Origin: JBBATK01 sp044228685
Lineage (GTDB): Bacteria > Bacteroidota > Ignavibacteria > Kapaibacteriales > NICIL-2
Length of the DNA stretch: 64,000 nucleotides
Assembly: GCA_044228685.1 (NCBI GenBank)
Contig: JBGAUL010000009.1
Coordinates: forward strand, 1-64,000
Reading direction: 5' to 3'
The position numbers and the translations under genes were made by a program. Within the stretch, counting starts at the first letter, position 1. The number at the start of each line of letters is the position of its first letter. Below the pieces are notes generated by a model. It did not search any database. It worked only from the letters and a program-made list of their open reading frames with translations, and was not told where the DNA came from. Shown one piece after another: positions 36,329-44,888 of the stretch.

Positions 36329-37723
36329 TCACTTTCCGATACAGAATTTAGAGAAGATACTATTGAGCACCTCCTCATTAAATGTCTCGCCTGTCAGATC
36401 TCCGAGATGCACTATAGCATGCCGTAAATCAAACGCTATAGCCTCATTGAATGCCTGTTCACTGAAGGATACTAATGCCCTCTCACAAGCTTCGGCAGCT
36501 TGAGTTAGCAGATGTACGTGACGCTGATTGAGCAAGATATCCGAGCTCAATAGCGTCGAAGATTTCGCCTTTGAGAGAATAAAATCTTTCAATTCCGCAA
36601 TTCCTGAACCTGTCTTCGCAGAGACTTTCAGGACTTGAAAATCACCTAATTTTTCTTGATTTACATTGCTAGCGTCTCCGGCAACTAAGTCTGCGGCCAC
36701 AACCAAGTCCATTTTATTTTGGACCAAAGCGAAGGATTTCTCCGGATAAAGCTCAGCAAAATCTCGCAATAAATCAGTGCCTTTTTGAGGGTCAGCGGCT
36801 GCATCATTGACGACCAAGATGAGTTCGCTATTTGACAGGACCGCCGAACTCAGGCGCACTCCTTGACGCTCGACGGCATCCTCGGTGTCGCGCAAACCAG
36901 CCGTATCAGCGAACACAATTCGCAGACCATCCCAGAGAACTGACTCCTGAATGTAGTCACGTGTGGTGCCGGCTTGATCATGAACGATACTTCGCTCAAT
37001 ATTAAGTAAGTTGTTGAACAGTAACGACTTACCAGCATTTGGAAGACCTAAAAGTGCGACCTGAAGTCCGCTTCTTAGTAGCGATGAGTCCTGAAAACTC
37101 CCCAAAACCGACTGACAAAACTGCAGTGCCTCTCGTGTGAGAGCCTCAATCTTCTCGCGATGAACGAATTCAACGTCTTCGTGTGCGAAGTCGAGTTCTA
37201 ACTCCAATAACGCAACCACATCAATCAAATCCTGACGGAGCTTTTTCACTCTATCTCTAAACAGGCCAAAGAGTTGCCGCGATGCAACAGCTGCACTAGA
37301 GCTTGACGACGCATGAATAAGTTCAGCAACAGACTCAACCTGCGTCAGATCCATTTTGCCATTCAGGAAGGCTCGACGTGTAAACTCCCCCGGTCCGGCC
37401 GCGCGTACACCTACGGAATAGAGCGAACGTAGAACGAGATCCGGAATGGTAAAGCCACCGTGACAGGAAATCTCAACAACATCTTCGCCGGTGTAAGAGC
37501 GTGGCGCGCGAAACAGCGCAACAGTCACTTCATCGCGTATATCTTTTTCGAGTTTGATTCGACCATAGTGTATGGTATGCGATGCGGCACTGGATATTTT
37601 TGTCGAGCAGTGAACGACAGCGTCAACTACATCGAAGGCGGCTGGACCGGACACACGAATGACTGCAATTCCGGCAACGCCCGGAGCTGTGGCTAGAGCA
37701 CAAATCGTGTCACTTTGAATCAT
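36329..37723 (-). CDS. mnmE: tRNA modification GTPase MnmE (TrmE)
   Basis: A 464-residue protein, partner of MnmG in wobble-uridine modification. The N-terminal folate-binding domain (about residues 1-120) is followed by helical parts and an inserted G domain. G1 is G-L-P-N-A-G-K-S (226-233), G2 T-T-R-D (253-256), G3 D-T-A-G (273-276) and G4 N-K-M-D (336-339). The C-terminal C-I-G-K motif (last four residues), which carries the reactive Cys, is intact. It starts at the ATG at 37723, only 14 bases from the divergent birA start, so its promoter must reach into the birA coding region. It is in an operon with mnmG. Confidence 0.97.
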   Translation of the reverse strand: MIQSDTICALATAPGVAGIAVIRVSGPAAFDVVDAVVHCSTKISSAASHTIHYGRIKLEKDIRDEVTVALFRAPRSYTGEDVVEISCHGGFTIPDLVLRSLYSVGVRAAGPGEFTRRAFLNGKMDLTQVESVAELIHASSSSSAAVASRQLFGLFRDRVKKLRQDLIDVVALLELELDFAHEDVEFVHREKIEALTREALQFCQSVLGSFQDSSLLRSGLQVALLGLPNAGKSLLFNNLLNIERSIVHDQAGTTRDYIQESVLWDGLRIVFADTAGLRDTEDAVERQGVRLSSAVLSNSELILVVNDAAADPQKGTDLLRDFAELYPEKSFALVQNKMDLVVAADLVAGDASNVNQEKLGDFQVLKVSAKTGSGIAELKDFILSKAKSSTLLSSDILLNQRHVHLLTQAAEACERALVSFSEQAFNEAIAFDLRHAIVHLGDLTGETFNEEVLNSIFSKFCIGK

Positions 37724-37737
37724 GAACTAAGAAGAGA

Positions 37738-38538
37738 ATGGCGCACACCGCAGTTCGTATTGAAAACTTTGCCGGTGTACAAGCACGCGTGTACAAATAT
37801 GCGGACTGTGCCTCGACTAACGAAGAAGCGGCGCAGCTTGTGAGTGCAGAGCAGAGCGTGGTTGTGGTTCAGAGTGAGTACCAATCCGCCGGACGTGGAC
37901 GTCGCTCAAACACATGGCTTGGTGAACGTGCCGTCAATCTCTACATGTCCATCGCACTCTATGAGGATCGTTGGTCACAACACATCAGCGACTATCAACT
38001 CCTGCCATGCTACGCAGTACTAATGGTACTACGACGACTCCAGCCAACGCACGCATTTCATCTCAAGTATCCTAACGACGTAATAGCCCTGGAGAAAGGT
38101 GTACGGAAAAAACTCAGCGGTGTGCTTGTTGAAACCGAGTTCCATGCATCACAGATGCAGCAGTGTGTATGTGGTATAGGTGTGAATTTGTTGCAGCAAG
38201 ACTTCGACGCCGAACTTCAACAACGTGCGACATCGCTGCAACGCGTGGCCGGTACAAGTCCGCAGCCTGATGAAGTCATGATGCTCATCGCAGAAGAATT
38301 CTTCAAACTCAAAAGCACAACGCCGGACACAATCTTCAATCAATGGAAACACGAGCTCGATATCATCGGCAAAGAGATTAGTATGAATGACCAAAGCGAG
38401 TACTACAGCGTTGTCGATGTTGCGCGTGATGCTCGATTAGTTCTTCGCGACAAAGAGGGAATACAGATGCAGGTTGATCCTGGAACGAACTATCATTTTC
38501 GCACACGCACACACTTAGCAGAGGATGTGAAGCAATGA
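37738..38538 (+). CDS. birA: Biotin--[acetyl-CoA-carboxylase] ligase
   Basis: A 266-residue single-domain biotin protein ligase without an N-terminal DNA-binding domain. It activates biotin with ATP and attaches it to the biotin carrier protein of acetyl-CoA carboxylase. Recognisable features are S-T-N-E-E (about residues 23-27), the biotinyl-AMP loop G-R-G-R-R at about 52-56, and L-K-Y-P-N-D-V at about 105-111, where the catalytic Lys lies. K-x-x-G-V-L-V-E follows. The C-terminal 50 residues form the small SH3-like domain. Its stop overlaps the coaX start (ATGA), so the two are translationally coupled. It lies 14 bases from divergent mnmE. The lack of a helix-turn-helix means it does not act as a biotin repressor. 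Confidence 0.93.
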   Translation: MAHTAVRIENFAGVQARVYKYADCASTNEEAAQLVSAEQSVVVVQSEYQSAGRGRRSNTWLGERAVNLYMSIALYEDRWSQHISDYQLLPCYAVLMVLRRLQPTHAFHLKYPNDVIALEKGVRKKLSGVLVETEFHASQMQQCVCGIGVNLLQQDFDAELQQRATSLQRVAGTSPQPDEVMMLIAEEFFKLKSTTPDTIFNQWKHELDIIGKEISMNDQSEYYSVVDVARDARLVLRDKEGIQMQVDPGTNYHFRTRTHLAEDVKQ

Positions 38539-39338
38539 AGGCAAAAAGAGCAAACACACAAACACATGCACCGAGTGCGTTGCGAAAGAAGAACCAATTG
38601 CCCGCAGCAGCGACCTACGTGATTGCAGTTGATGTCGGTAATACTCGAATCAAAATCAGTGATGGCACAACTCGTTTGTCAGTAGAGCACAAGCACATCA
38701 AGAGCAGGGAAGTAGCCGATTACTTTGATGCACGTGCTCAGCATCGCGTCGTGTATTCCTCTGTCAACGAACCTGCATTGCGACGACTTGTTGCATTCAC
38801 AAAGACGCGAGGGCGACTACAGAACGCGCGAGACTTGGTGATGAATTCAGCTCGCTCCTTCAGATTGATCAAAAGCACCGGCACCGGAACCGATCGATTG
38901 ATCGGCGCAGTTGCAGCTATGCACATGATGTCCACACCTGTGTTGAGTATTGACTGCGGTACGGCAACGACCTTCAATCTTGTAAGCAAGCGGGGAGAGT
39001 TTGAGGGAGGATTGATTTTGCCTGGACTCGAGACGCAATTGGAATCGCTGAACAAGGGAACAGACAAGTTGCCCAAGATTGAGTTGAAAGAGTTGGGGAA
39101 GGGCTTGATAGGACGGAGTCCTCGCGAAGCTATCGCGAACGGCGTTAAACAGGGGATGATAGGCGCAATTCGTCATATTATCGACGCAATTCGAGCTAAA
39201 CGAGGTTATGAAGATCTGCACATTGTCTGCACCGGAGGCAACGCCTCGGCCGTCCTGCCGGAACTCCGCAAACTCTATGCAATCAAACAGGTTGACGATC
39301 TTGTGCTTCGAGGTATTTTTGAGCTCGTCAGGGGATAA
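38535..39338 (+). CDS. coaX: Type III pantothenate kinase CoaX
   Basis: A 267-residue kinase that phosphorylates pantothenate, the first step of coenzyme A synthesis. Phosphate-binding D-V-G-N-T is at residues 33-37, G-T-G-T-D-R at 116-121 and D-C-G-T-A-T-T at 140-146, with the G-G-L-I-L-P-G motif at about 157-163. The N-terminal 28 residues are a charged extension absent from most members. The start overlaps the birA stop by four bases (ATGA), and this pairing with birA is common in bacteria. This class of kinase is known not to be inhibited by CoA (family knowledge). Confidence 0.95.
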   Translation: MKAKRANTQTHAPSALRKKNQLPAAATYVIAVDVGNTRIKISDGTTRLSVEHKHIKSREVADYFDARAQHRVVYSSVNEPALRRLVAFTKTRGRLQNARDLVMNSARSFRLIKSTGTGTDRLIGAVAAMHMMSTPVLSIDCGTATTFNLVSKRGEFEGGLILPGLETQLESLNKGTDKLPKIELKELGKGLIGRSPREAIANGVKQGMIGAIRHIIDAIRAKRGYEDLHIVCTGGNASAVLPELRKLYAIKQVDDLVLRGIFELVRG

Positions 39339-39424
39339 GGCCGGTTCTGTAGTTACAGCAAGTACAACAAGAACATCTTCCACAACGTGGGCCGAAGCGT
39401 GTACACTTTCACAACATCACATCG

Positions 39425-40339
39425 ATGATTGCAATCGCATTACATGGTGGTGCGGGAGACCGACAGCGTTCAACAATGAGCGTCAAGCAGGAGCAAGATT
39501 TGAAAGACAGCATTGCTCATGCGCTTGACAGTTCATACGCGTTGTTGGAATCCGGTGTGCAAGCAGTTGATGTTGCAGAACACGCAATGCGTCTCTTGGA
39601 AGACGCTCCATGTTTCAACTCAGGAATTGGTGCAGCGCTCAATGATCGTCGTGAAGCAGAACTCGACGCAGGAATTGTCGATGGACGCGATGGTAGTTGC
39701 GGAGCAGTTGCCGGAGTGAAAACAGTGCGAAGTCCTATTCAAGCAGCACGCTACGTCATGCAACACACACAGCAAGTGTTGATCATTGGCGAAGCTGCCG
39801 AAGCAATGGCAGAGCGCGCCGGTATTGAAAAAGTTGCAAACAGTTTTTTCATCACTGAAGAAGTCGCCGCTAAATACGATACAGAAAAAGCAGCGCAACC
39901 TCGAGCAATTGAATTGCATCCAGAAAAAGTTGTGCTTGGCACTGTTGGCATTGTCGTGCGAGATATGCACGGCAATGTTTGTGCAGCGAACTCTACCGGC
40001 GGCATCATGCACAAACCCGCCGGACGTGTTGGAGACACTGCGCTCAATGGTTGTGGCATGTTTGCTGAAAATGCTTTAGGCGCGGTGGCATGTACCGGTC
40101 ATGGAGAATTCTTCATCCGCAGTATAGCGGCGCACGATGTTGCTTCGCGCATGCGCTACGCGGGAGAGAGTCTCGAGACAGCTGTAGAAAAAACACTAGC
40201 CCGCATCGCCGAACTCGGCGGACGCGGAGGAATCATCGCACTCGATGCTGCAGGAAATATCACCATGCAATTCAATACGAGCTCCATGGTGCGTGCGTCG
40301 AGAAGTGAGAAACAAGAGCGCGTGGTTGAAGTTTGGTAG
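39425..40339 (+). CDS. Isoaspartyl peptidase / plant-type L-asparaginase
   Basis: A 304-residue Ntn-hydrolase that cleaves beta-aspartyl dipeptides and asparagine. It is made as an inactive precursor that cuts itself before the catalytic Thr, here Thr 173 in L-G-T-V-G-I-V. The substrate-binding set H-G-G-A-G (residues 7-11), G-R-V-G-D-T (about 200-205) and T-G-H-G-E is intact. No signal peptide is seen, so it is cytoplasmic. The ATG at 39425 follows coaX by 86 bases. It may share the coaX transcript. Function in recycling damaged peptides is family knowledge. Confidence 0.93.
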   Translation: MIAIALHGGAGDRQRSTMSVKQEQDLKDSIAHALDSSYALLESGVQAVDVAEHAMRLLEDAPCFNSGIGAALNDRREAELDAGIVDGRDGSCGAVAGVKTVRSPIQAARYVMQHTQQVLIIGEAAEAMAERAGIEKVANSFFITEEVAAKYDTEKAAQPRAIELHPEKVVLGTVGIVVRDMHGNVCAANSTGGIMHKPAGRVGDTALNGCGMFAENALGAVACTGHGEFFIRSIAAHDVASRMRYAGESLETAVEKTLARIAELGGRGGIIALDAAGNITMQFNTSSMVRASRSEKQERVVEVW

Positions 40340-40394
40340 AGAGAATCACAACAACAACAGAAGACAATTAGTACCATGAGTTGAGGATAGAAGA

Positions 40395-43043
40395 GTGAGA
40401 TCACAACAAGACAGAACACAATTCAAACAACACATTTCACAGAGATGCAATAGCTGTGCTGCGTTTGTACTGTTGAGTGTGTTTTGGAGTGTGGGACTAT
40501 TCGCTCAGCGTCCGCTCGATATGCCGCAAGGCGAGTCAATTCAAAACGTCCAATGTCTGGCAGCAAATCAAAGCCTCAAAGCCCAGCGCTTGGTGAGCAC
40601 CAAAGCATCCATTTATTGTAGCACAAGAAGTGGCAAAGAGAGTTGGAATGCGACCACAAAAATCTATACAGCTCCGCTCAACAGAAAGATAGTCGATCTT
40701 TCAAATGCCTATCAACTCAGTGACACTGTTTGCGAGATGGCAGTTGTGTTTGATAACGGATCTTCGGCCATTCTTGAAATCAATCGTCAGAGTTGCACCG
40801 TCCAAAATTCAAACGAAGTTTATGCTTCACCGGTGAGTGTGACGGCGCAGAATCCTGTACGCAAAGCTCTGCTTAATCATGACCTGGTAGTTCTCATTGG
40901 ATCCTCGGTCTACCGTAACACTCGAGATGGAAGTTTGTGGTTGCAGGATACGATTGGACTCAACAGGGCATCGGTGGCAGACATTGTCTTCGATTACAAC
41001 AACAATTTAGTGGCAGCCACTTCCAAAGGATTGGTTCGCTGGCAGAAAAGTACGCAGACCTGGAGTCGTAAGTGGTCCGGTTACGACTCGACCATTACAA
41101 CAAACTCAGTTTTCTGTCAGTCGCCAGCCATCTGGTACGCCAGCACCATCTTCCGCGGAACCTACCGTAGCACCGACAGTGCAAAGACCTGGTTGTTGGA
41201 CACAACCGGTATTGGTTTTGCCAATCTCACACGTTTTGCACCGCTCGACAGCATTCACACCGTAGCTTATGCACAATTCAGTACGATTTCCACATTTGTG
41301 TACGTGCGGGATGCGCAAAAATGGCTGCGCGTGGACTCGTTGATAACTCAAGCAAACGGGACAACGTTGCGATGTAATGATTTAGCAGCGGGAGTTGGGG
41401 TTGAGTTGGCGACAACCATCGGTATACTCAGCAGCGACAATCCCTATACTTCATGGAAAAAGACAGATACACTTATACAAGCCGAAGAGTGTTTTGCACT
41501 GCAGTGTCCTGAGCACAACGTGCGACTGCTCAGCACAAACCTTGGCATCTTCCGTCGGAGTCAAAGTGGCGCATGGACGAAAGTCTTTCCGCAGAATTCG
41601 CTCAGCAGTGGTCGGCCAATCATATCAAACGCTGCTTCACCTTTGAGTTTTGTGACGCAGATGCCGGGATCCGGGTCAGCACAAGGACTCTTCTATCGAA
41701 GCAACGATGGCGGTCAGACATGGTTTATCGACACCGTTGGACAGCGCGTCATTCCTCCGGCAACGGGAGCAAACTCCGGAACCACGCTCATGATTGATCG
41801 TCGTTCGCAGATTTACGCAGGTGTCAGTAGCACACTCATGCGCACCTATTCCTCAAACCCTTGGAAAATTGATACACTGGGTCAGGGATTGAAAGTCAGT
41901 CCAAGCGGTTCTGAAATCTGCGCAAATCTCTTCGCCGACACCGACAACACCATTTATGCAGGTGGTCCTTTGTACACCGGAACCGGATCAGAGCAAAAGC
42001 TCCTCGACATTTTCCTCTTTAAAAAGAAAGACAAAGACAGTGTTTGGGTTGAAGACACTGTTGGGTTGAATAGATCACCGATTTGTAGTATGCTGCGTTG
42101 TTCACAAGGACTCTTTGCGGCTTCGGGCATTTACACCGGCAATTCGCAATTCTTCAAGAAAGACGGAGATCACTGGCAGTCGCTGAACACCAACGTAAAC
42201 GCATACTCCGATGCACGCTGCATGGCGGTGGATAAGAGTGGAATAATCTACGTGGCTTATGGTCATGTACTCCCGGCCACCTACACCAAACCGGAGTTGG
42301 GAGTGTACACGACCAAGGACGAAGGCAAGACGTGGTTATATGCAGGCCTAGATAGTGTGATGGTGCGGGGTCTAGTAGCCGACGGCGACAGCATGCTCGC
42401 ATACACAAACAGAGGTGTTTATGCCATTTATCCACACAAACAGTACACAGCACAGATAGCTTTTGCACATAAAGTGCTTGATTTTGGTGACGTGACAGTG
42501 GGATCGAGTGTGGATACAAGCTTCCAAGTGCGAAACGATGGATCTGACACACTCATTGTCGACTCCTTTACGCTCTCCGACGCAGCCTTTGAAATCGCGC
42601 CAAAGAACTTTCGAGTACCGGCACTTCGCTCGACGAACATTCTGCTCTCGTTTCATCCTCAAAAAGCCGGATTATTCCACTCATTTGCGGTACCAACTTG
42701 CAATGCAGCTGAGGATACACTCGAGCTCATTGGACGGGGAGTGGGGATAAATGCTGTTGATAATCCACAAACAGAGTCTGATTTGTGGAAATGTGCGCCT
42801 AATCCGGTCAATGACAGACTGCGCATAAGCCCAACAAGCTCAAACTCCCAGTGTTATGTAAACTCATTACATCGAGCTCGAATTGTGGATGTACTGGGAC
42901 AGGAGAGGATATGTCGTGACTTTCAGCAGGGATTGGATCTCGATGTTAGTGCTTTAGCGCCAGGTATGTACACTGTTTGTATTGAACAAATTGGCCAAAG
43001 CTCAAAGCAGCTTTCGCATCTGGTATTCATTCGATCTTACTAA
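40395..43043 (+). CDS. Exported beta-propeller protein with Hydin-like domain and sorting domain
   Basis: An 882-residue protein. A long N-terminal part (about residues 1-38) contains a signal peptide ending L-F-A-Q. About a dozen weak propeller blades (about 60-690) carry W-x-x-D-T and S-x-D-S/G-x-x-T-W patterns. A Hydin-like beta domain (about 690-780, D-F-G-D-V-T-V-G-S-S) and a T9SS sorting domain (last 90 residues, C-A-P-N-P-V-N-D and A-P-G-M-Y-T-V) follow. The only start near the signal is a GTG at 40395. Ligand and enzyme activity are unknown. It follows the asparaginase gene by 55 bases and could be co-transcribed with it. Confidence 0.78.
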   Translation: MRSQQDRTQFKQHISQRCNSCAAFVLLSVFWSVGLFAQRPLDMPQGESIQNVQCLAANQSLKAQRLVSTKASIYCSTRSGKESWNATTKIYTAPLNRKIVDLSNAYQLSDTVCEMAVVFDNGSSAILEINRQSCTVQNSNEVYASPVSVTAQNPVRKALLNHDLVVLIGSSVYRNTRDGSLWLQDTIGLNRASVADIVFDYNNNLVAATSKGLVRWQKSTQTWSRKWSGYDSTITTNSVFCQSPAIWYASTIFRGTYRSTDSAKTWLLDTTGIGFANLTRFAPLDSIHTVAYAQFSTISTFVYVRDAQKWLRVDSLITQANGTTLRCNDLAAGVGVELATTIGILSSDNPYTSWKKTDTLIQAEECFALQCPEHNVRLLSTNLGIFRRSQSGAWTKVFPQNSLSSGRPIISNAASPLSFVTQMPGSGSAQGLFYRSNDGGQTWFIDTVGQRVIPPATGANSGTTLMIDRRSQIYAGVSSTLMRTYSSNPWKIDTLGQGLKVSPSGSEICANLFADTDNTIYAGGPLYTGTGSEQKLLDIFLFKKKDKDSVWVEDTVGLNRSPICSMLRCSQGLFAASGIYTGNSQFFKKDGDHWQSLNTNVNAYSDARCMAVDKSGIIYVAYGHVLPATYTKPELGVYTTKDEGKTWLYAGLDSVMVRGLVADGDSMLAYTNRGVYAIYPHKQYTAQIAFAHKVLDFGDVTVGSSVDTSFQVRNDGSDTLIVDSFTLSDAAFEIAPKNFRVPALRSTNILLSFHPQKAGLFHSFAVPTCNAAEDTLELIGRGVGINAVDNPQTESDLWKCAPNPVNDRLRISPTSSNSQCYVNSLHRARIVDVLGQERICRDFQQGLDLDVSALAPGMYTVCIEQIGQSSKQLSHLVFIRSY

Positions 43044-43428
43044 GACTGCATTCCAATGCATACCATTTGGACTTGGCTTCTCATATGCCAATTCGATGAA
43101 GTCGTTGCAAAGCATGGTGGGCGTGGATATTTTTGAACAAAGAAGAATCTTGCGCCGGGGACAAGATCAAAACGGGAATTCGCTGAGCTACATTCAAAGC
43201 GTTACGAATGAAAGTTCTCCGAATATTCAAAGCACTAGTGTTTGACATTAGCAATCAAAGTATCTTGCGCACGGACACGGCAGATGGTTGACTCGATTGT
43301 CTGTGATACGAGTCTTCCCGGTCAAGAGTGTTTTGAAGACTCAATTGTAGTAAAGAACGAGTCCGATTAGCTTGCTACGAACAACGCTCTATCCAAACAG
43401 GTTAGGGGATAATTCACACACGTTAAGC
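43044..43428. other. Non-coding gap
   Basis: Nothing recognised: no hairpin with T-run, no RNA gene. The promoter of the permease gene probably lies here. Confidence 0.3.
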
Positions 43429-44784
43429 ATGAACAAAGGCACGGCTCCACAACGAAAGCTGCGTACGGTACAGTTAGCCGCCGTCATCTTTCTTACCATA
43501 TCGGGCGGACCTTATGGCTTGGAAGCCTTGCTCAAGCACGTTGGCGCTAACGGCGCTATAGCGTTGTTGTTATTGACGCCACTCTTGTGGGACATACCAA
43601 CTATCCTCACCGTCTTGGAATTAAACAGTATGATGCCGGTAAACGGCGGATACTACCAATGGGTGAAGCGTGCGATGGGATTACGCTTTGCGTGGTACGA
43701 AGGATTGTGGACCTGGTTCTACACCTTTGTGGACTTAGCGATATACCCCGTGTTATTCGTAGAGTATTTGAGCTTCTTATGGCCTGAAGTCAAATCATTT
43801 AAAGTTCCAATTTGTTTACTCATCATATGGTCCAGTGCTCTCCTCAACATACGAGGAGTGGTGCCGGTTGGACGTATGTCTGAAATACTTGGAATTGTTG
43901 TGTTGACGCCCTTCTTTGTGATGTTGGGTTATTTCATCTTCAATCATCAAGGTGCCATTAGTTTTCCTACACCTTCGGTATCCGGACTTAATGTCACTGC
44001 GCTTGGATTAGGTTTCTACACTGTTATGTGGAATTTTCTCGGCTGGGATAACGTCACGACCTATGCCGAAGAAGTATCCAAGCCGATACGATCATATCTC
44101 GTTTCAGTCGGAACAGCCTTTGTGCTCATCTTCGTTGTGTACTTGATGACAATATTCATCGCGTCACAATCCGGCATTGACTACGGAGTGCTTAAAGATG
44201 ATCTCTTTCCGGCATTAGGAAAACAGATCGGTGGTGAATGGTTGGGTAATCTTGTTGCGCTTGGCGGTATAGCTAGCGGCTTGGGATTGTACTCCGGCGT
44301 GCTGATGTCGGTGTCTCGTGTGCCGAAGGTTATGTCTGACGATGAGCTTCTACCCGCAGCACTACACAAACTGCATCCCAAATATCAAACACCTTGGGTG
44401 TCGATTATAACGTGCTCAGTAGTAGTGAGCGCAATGATTCTTTTGAAATTTCAGGAACTGCTTATCATGGACGTAATTGTCTACGGAGCGGCTCTGTTCC
44501 TCGAGTTCTTCAGTCTCATCATACTCCGCAAACGCTTCCCGGACGAACATCGTCCATTCAAAATCCCACTCAAGCTTTGGGGTATTGTCATCATGGTTTG
44601 TCTACCAATCATCGTCTATTGCATTGCCCTCACCGGTGCACTCTTCGATCCCGAACAAACCGACAGCACCTGGATCCCCGTTGCTCTCGCCCTCGGAGCA
44701 CTCTTACTCGGTGAAGTAATCTGGCGCATCATCGTGTGGCGCAAACCACATTTACGTCAGGGTGTGGGACAGTTTCCGAGCTAA
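43429..44784 (+). CDS. Amino-acid permease of the APC superfamily
   Basis: A 451-residue integral membrane protein with about 12 transmembrane helices. The first helix has the A-V-I-F-L-T-I-S-G-G-P-Y-G pattern typical of the APC transporters, whose broken helix binds the substrate backbone. The loop motif G-W-D-N-V-T-T-Y-A-E-E-V at about residues 205-216 is also characteristic. It takes up amino acids or related compounds across the cytoplasmic membrane, driven by ion gradients. The substrate cannot be told. The ATG at 43429 is preferred over a TTG at 43372. It stands next to a convergent histidine kinase gene. Confidence 0.9.
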   Translation: MNKGTAPQRKLRTVQLAAVIFLTISGGPYGLEALLKHVGANGAIALLLLTPLLWDIPTILTVLELNSMMPVNGGYYQWVKRAMGLRFAWYEGLWTWFYTFVDLAIYPVLFVEYLSFLWPEVKSFKVPICLLIIWSSALLNIRGVVPVGRMSEILGIVVLTPFFVMLGYFIFNHQGAISFPTPSVSGLNVTALGLGFYTVMWNFLGWDNVTTYAEEVSKPIRSYLVSVGTAFVLIFVVYLMTIFIASQSGIDYGVLKDDLFPALGKQIGGEWLGNLVALGGIASGLGLYSGVLMSVSRVPKVMSDDELLPAALHKLHPKYQTPWVSIITCSVVVSAMILLKFQELLIMDVIVYGAALFLEFFSLIILRKRFPDEHRPFKIPLKLWGIVIMVCLPIIVYCIALTGALFDPEQTDSTWIPVALALGALLLGEVIWRIIVWRKPHLRQGVGQFPS

Positions 44785-44888
44785 GATCCGTTAGCTCTCA
44801 TTTACAATCATATCTACGTAACACACACACGTTTGTATTGCTTCGAAAACGCGTCGTTATTTCATTGAACTTATAAACACGTTCCCTC

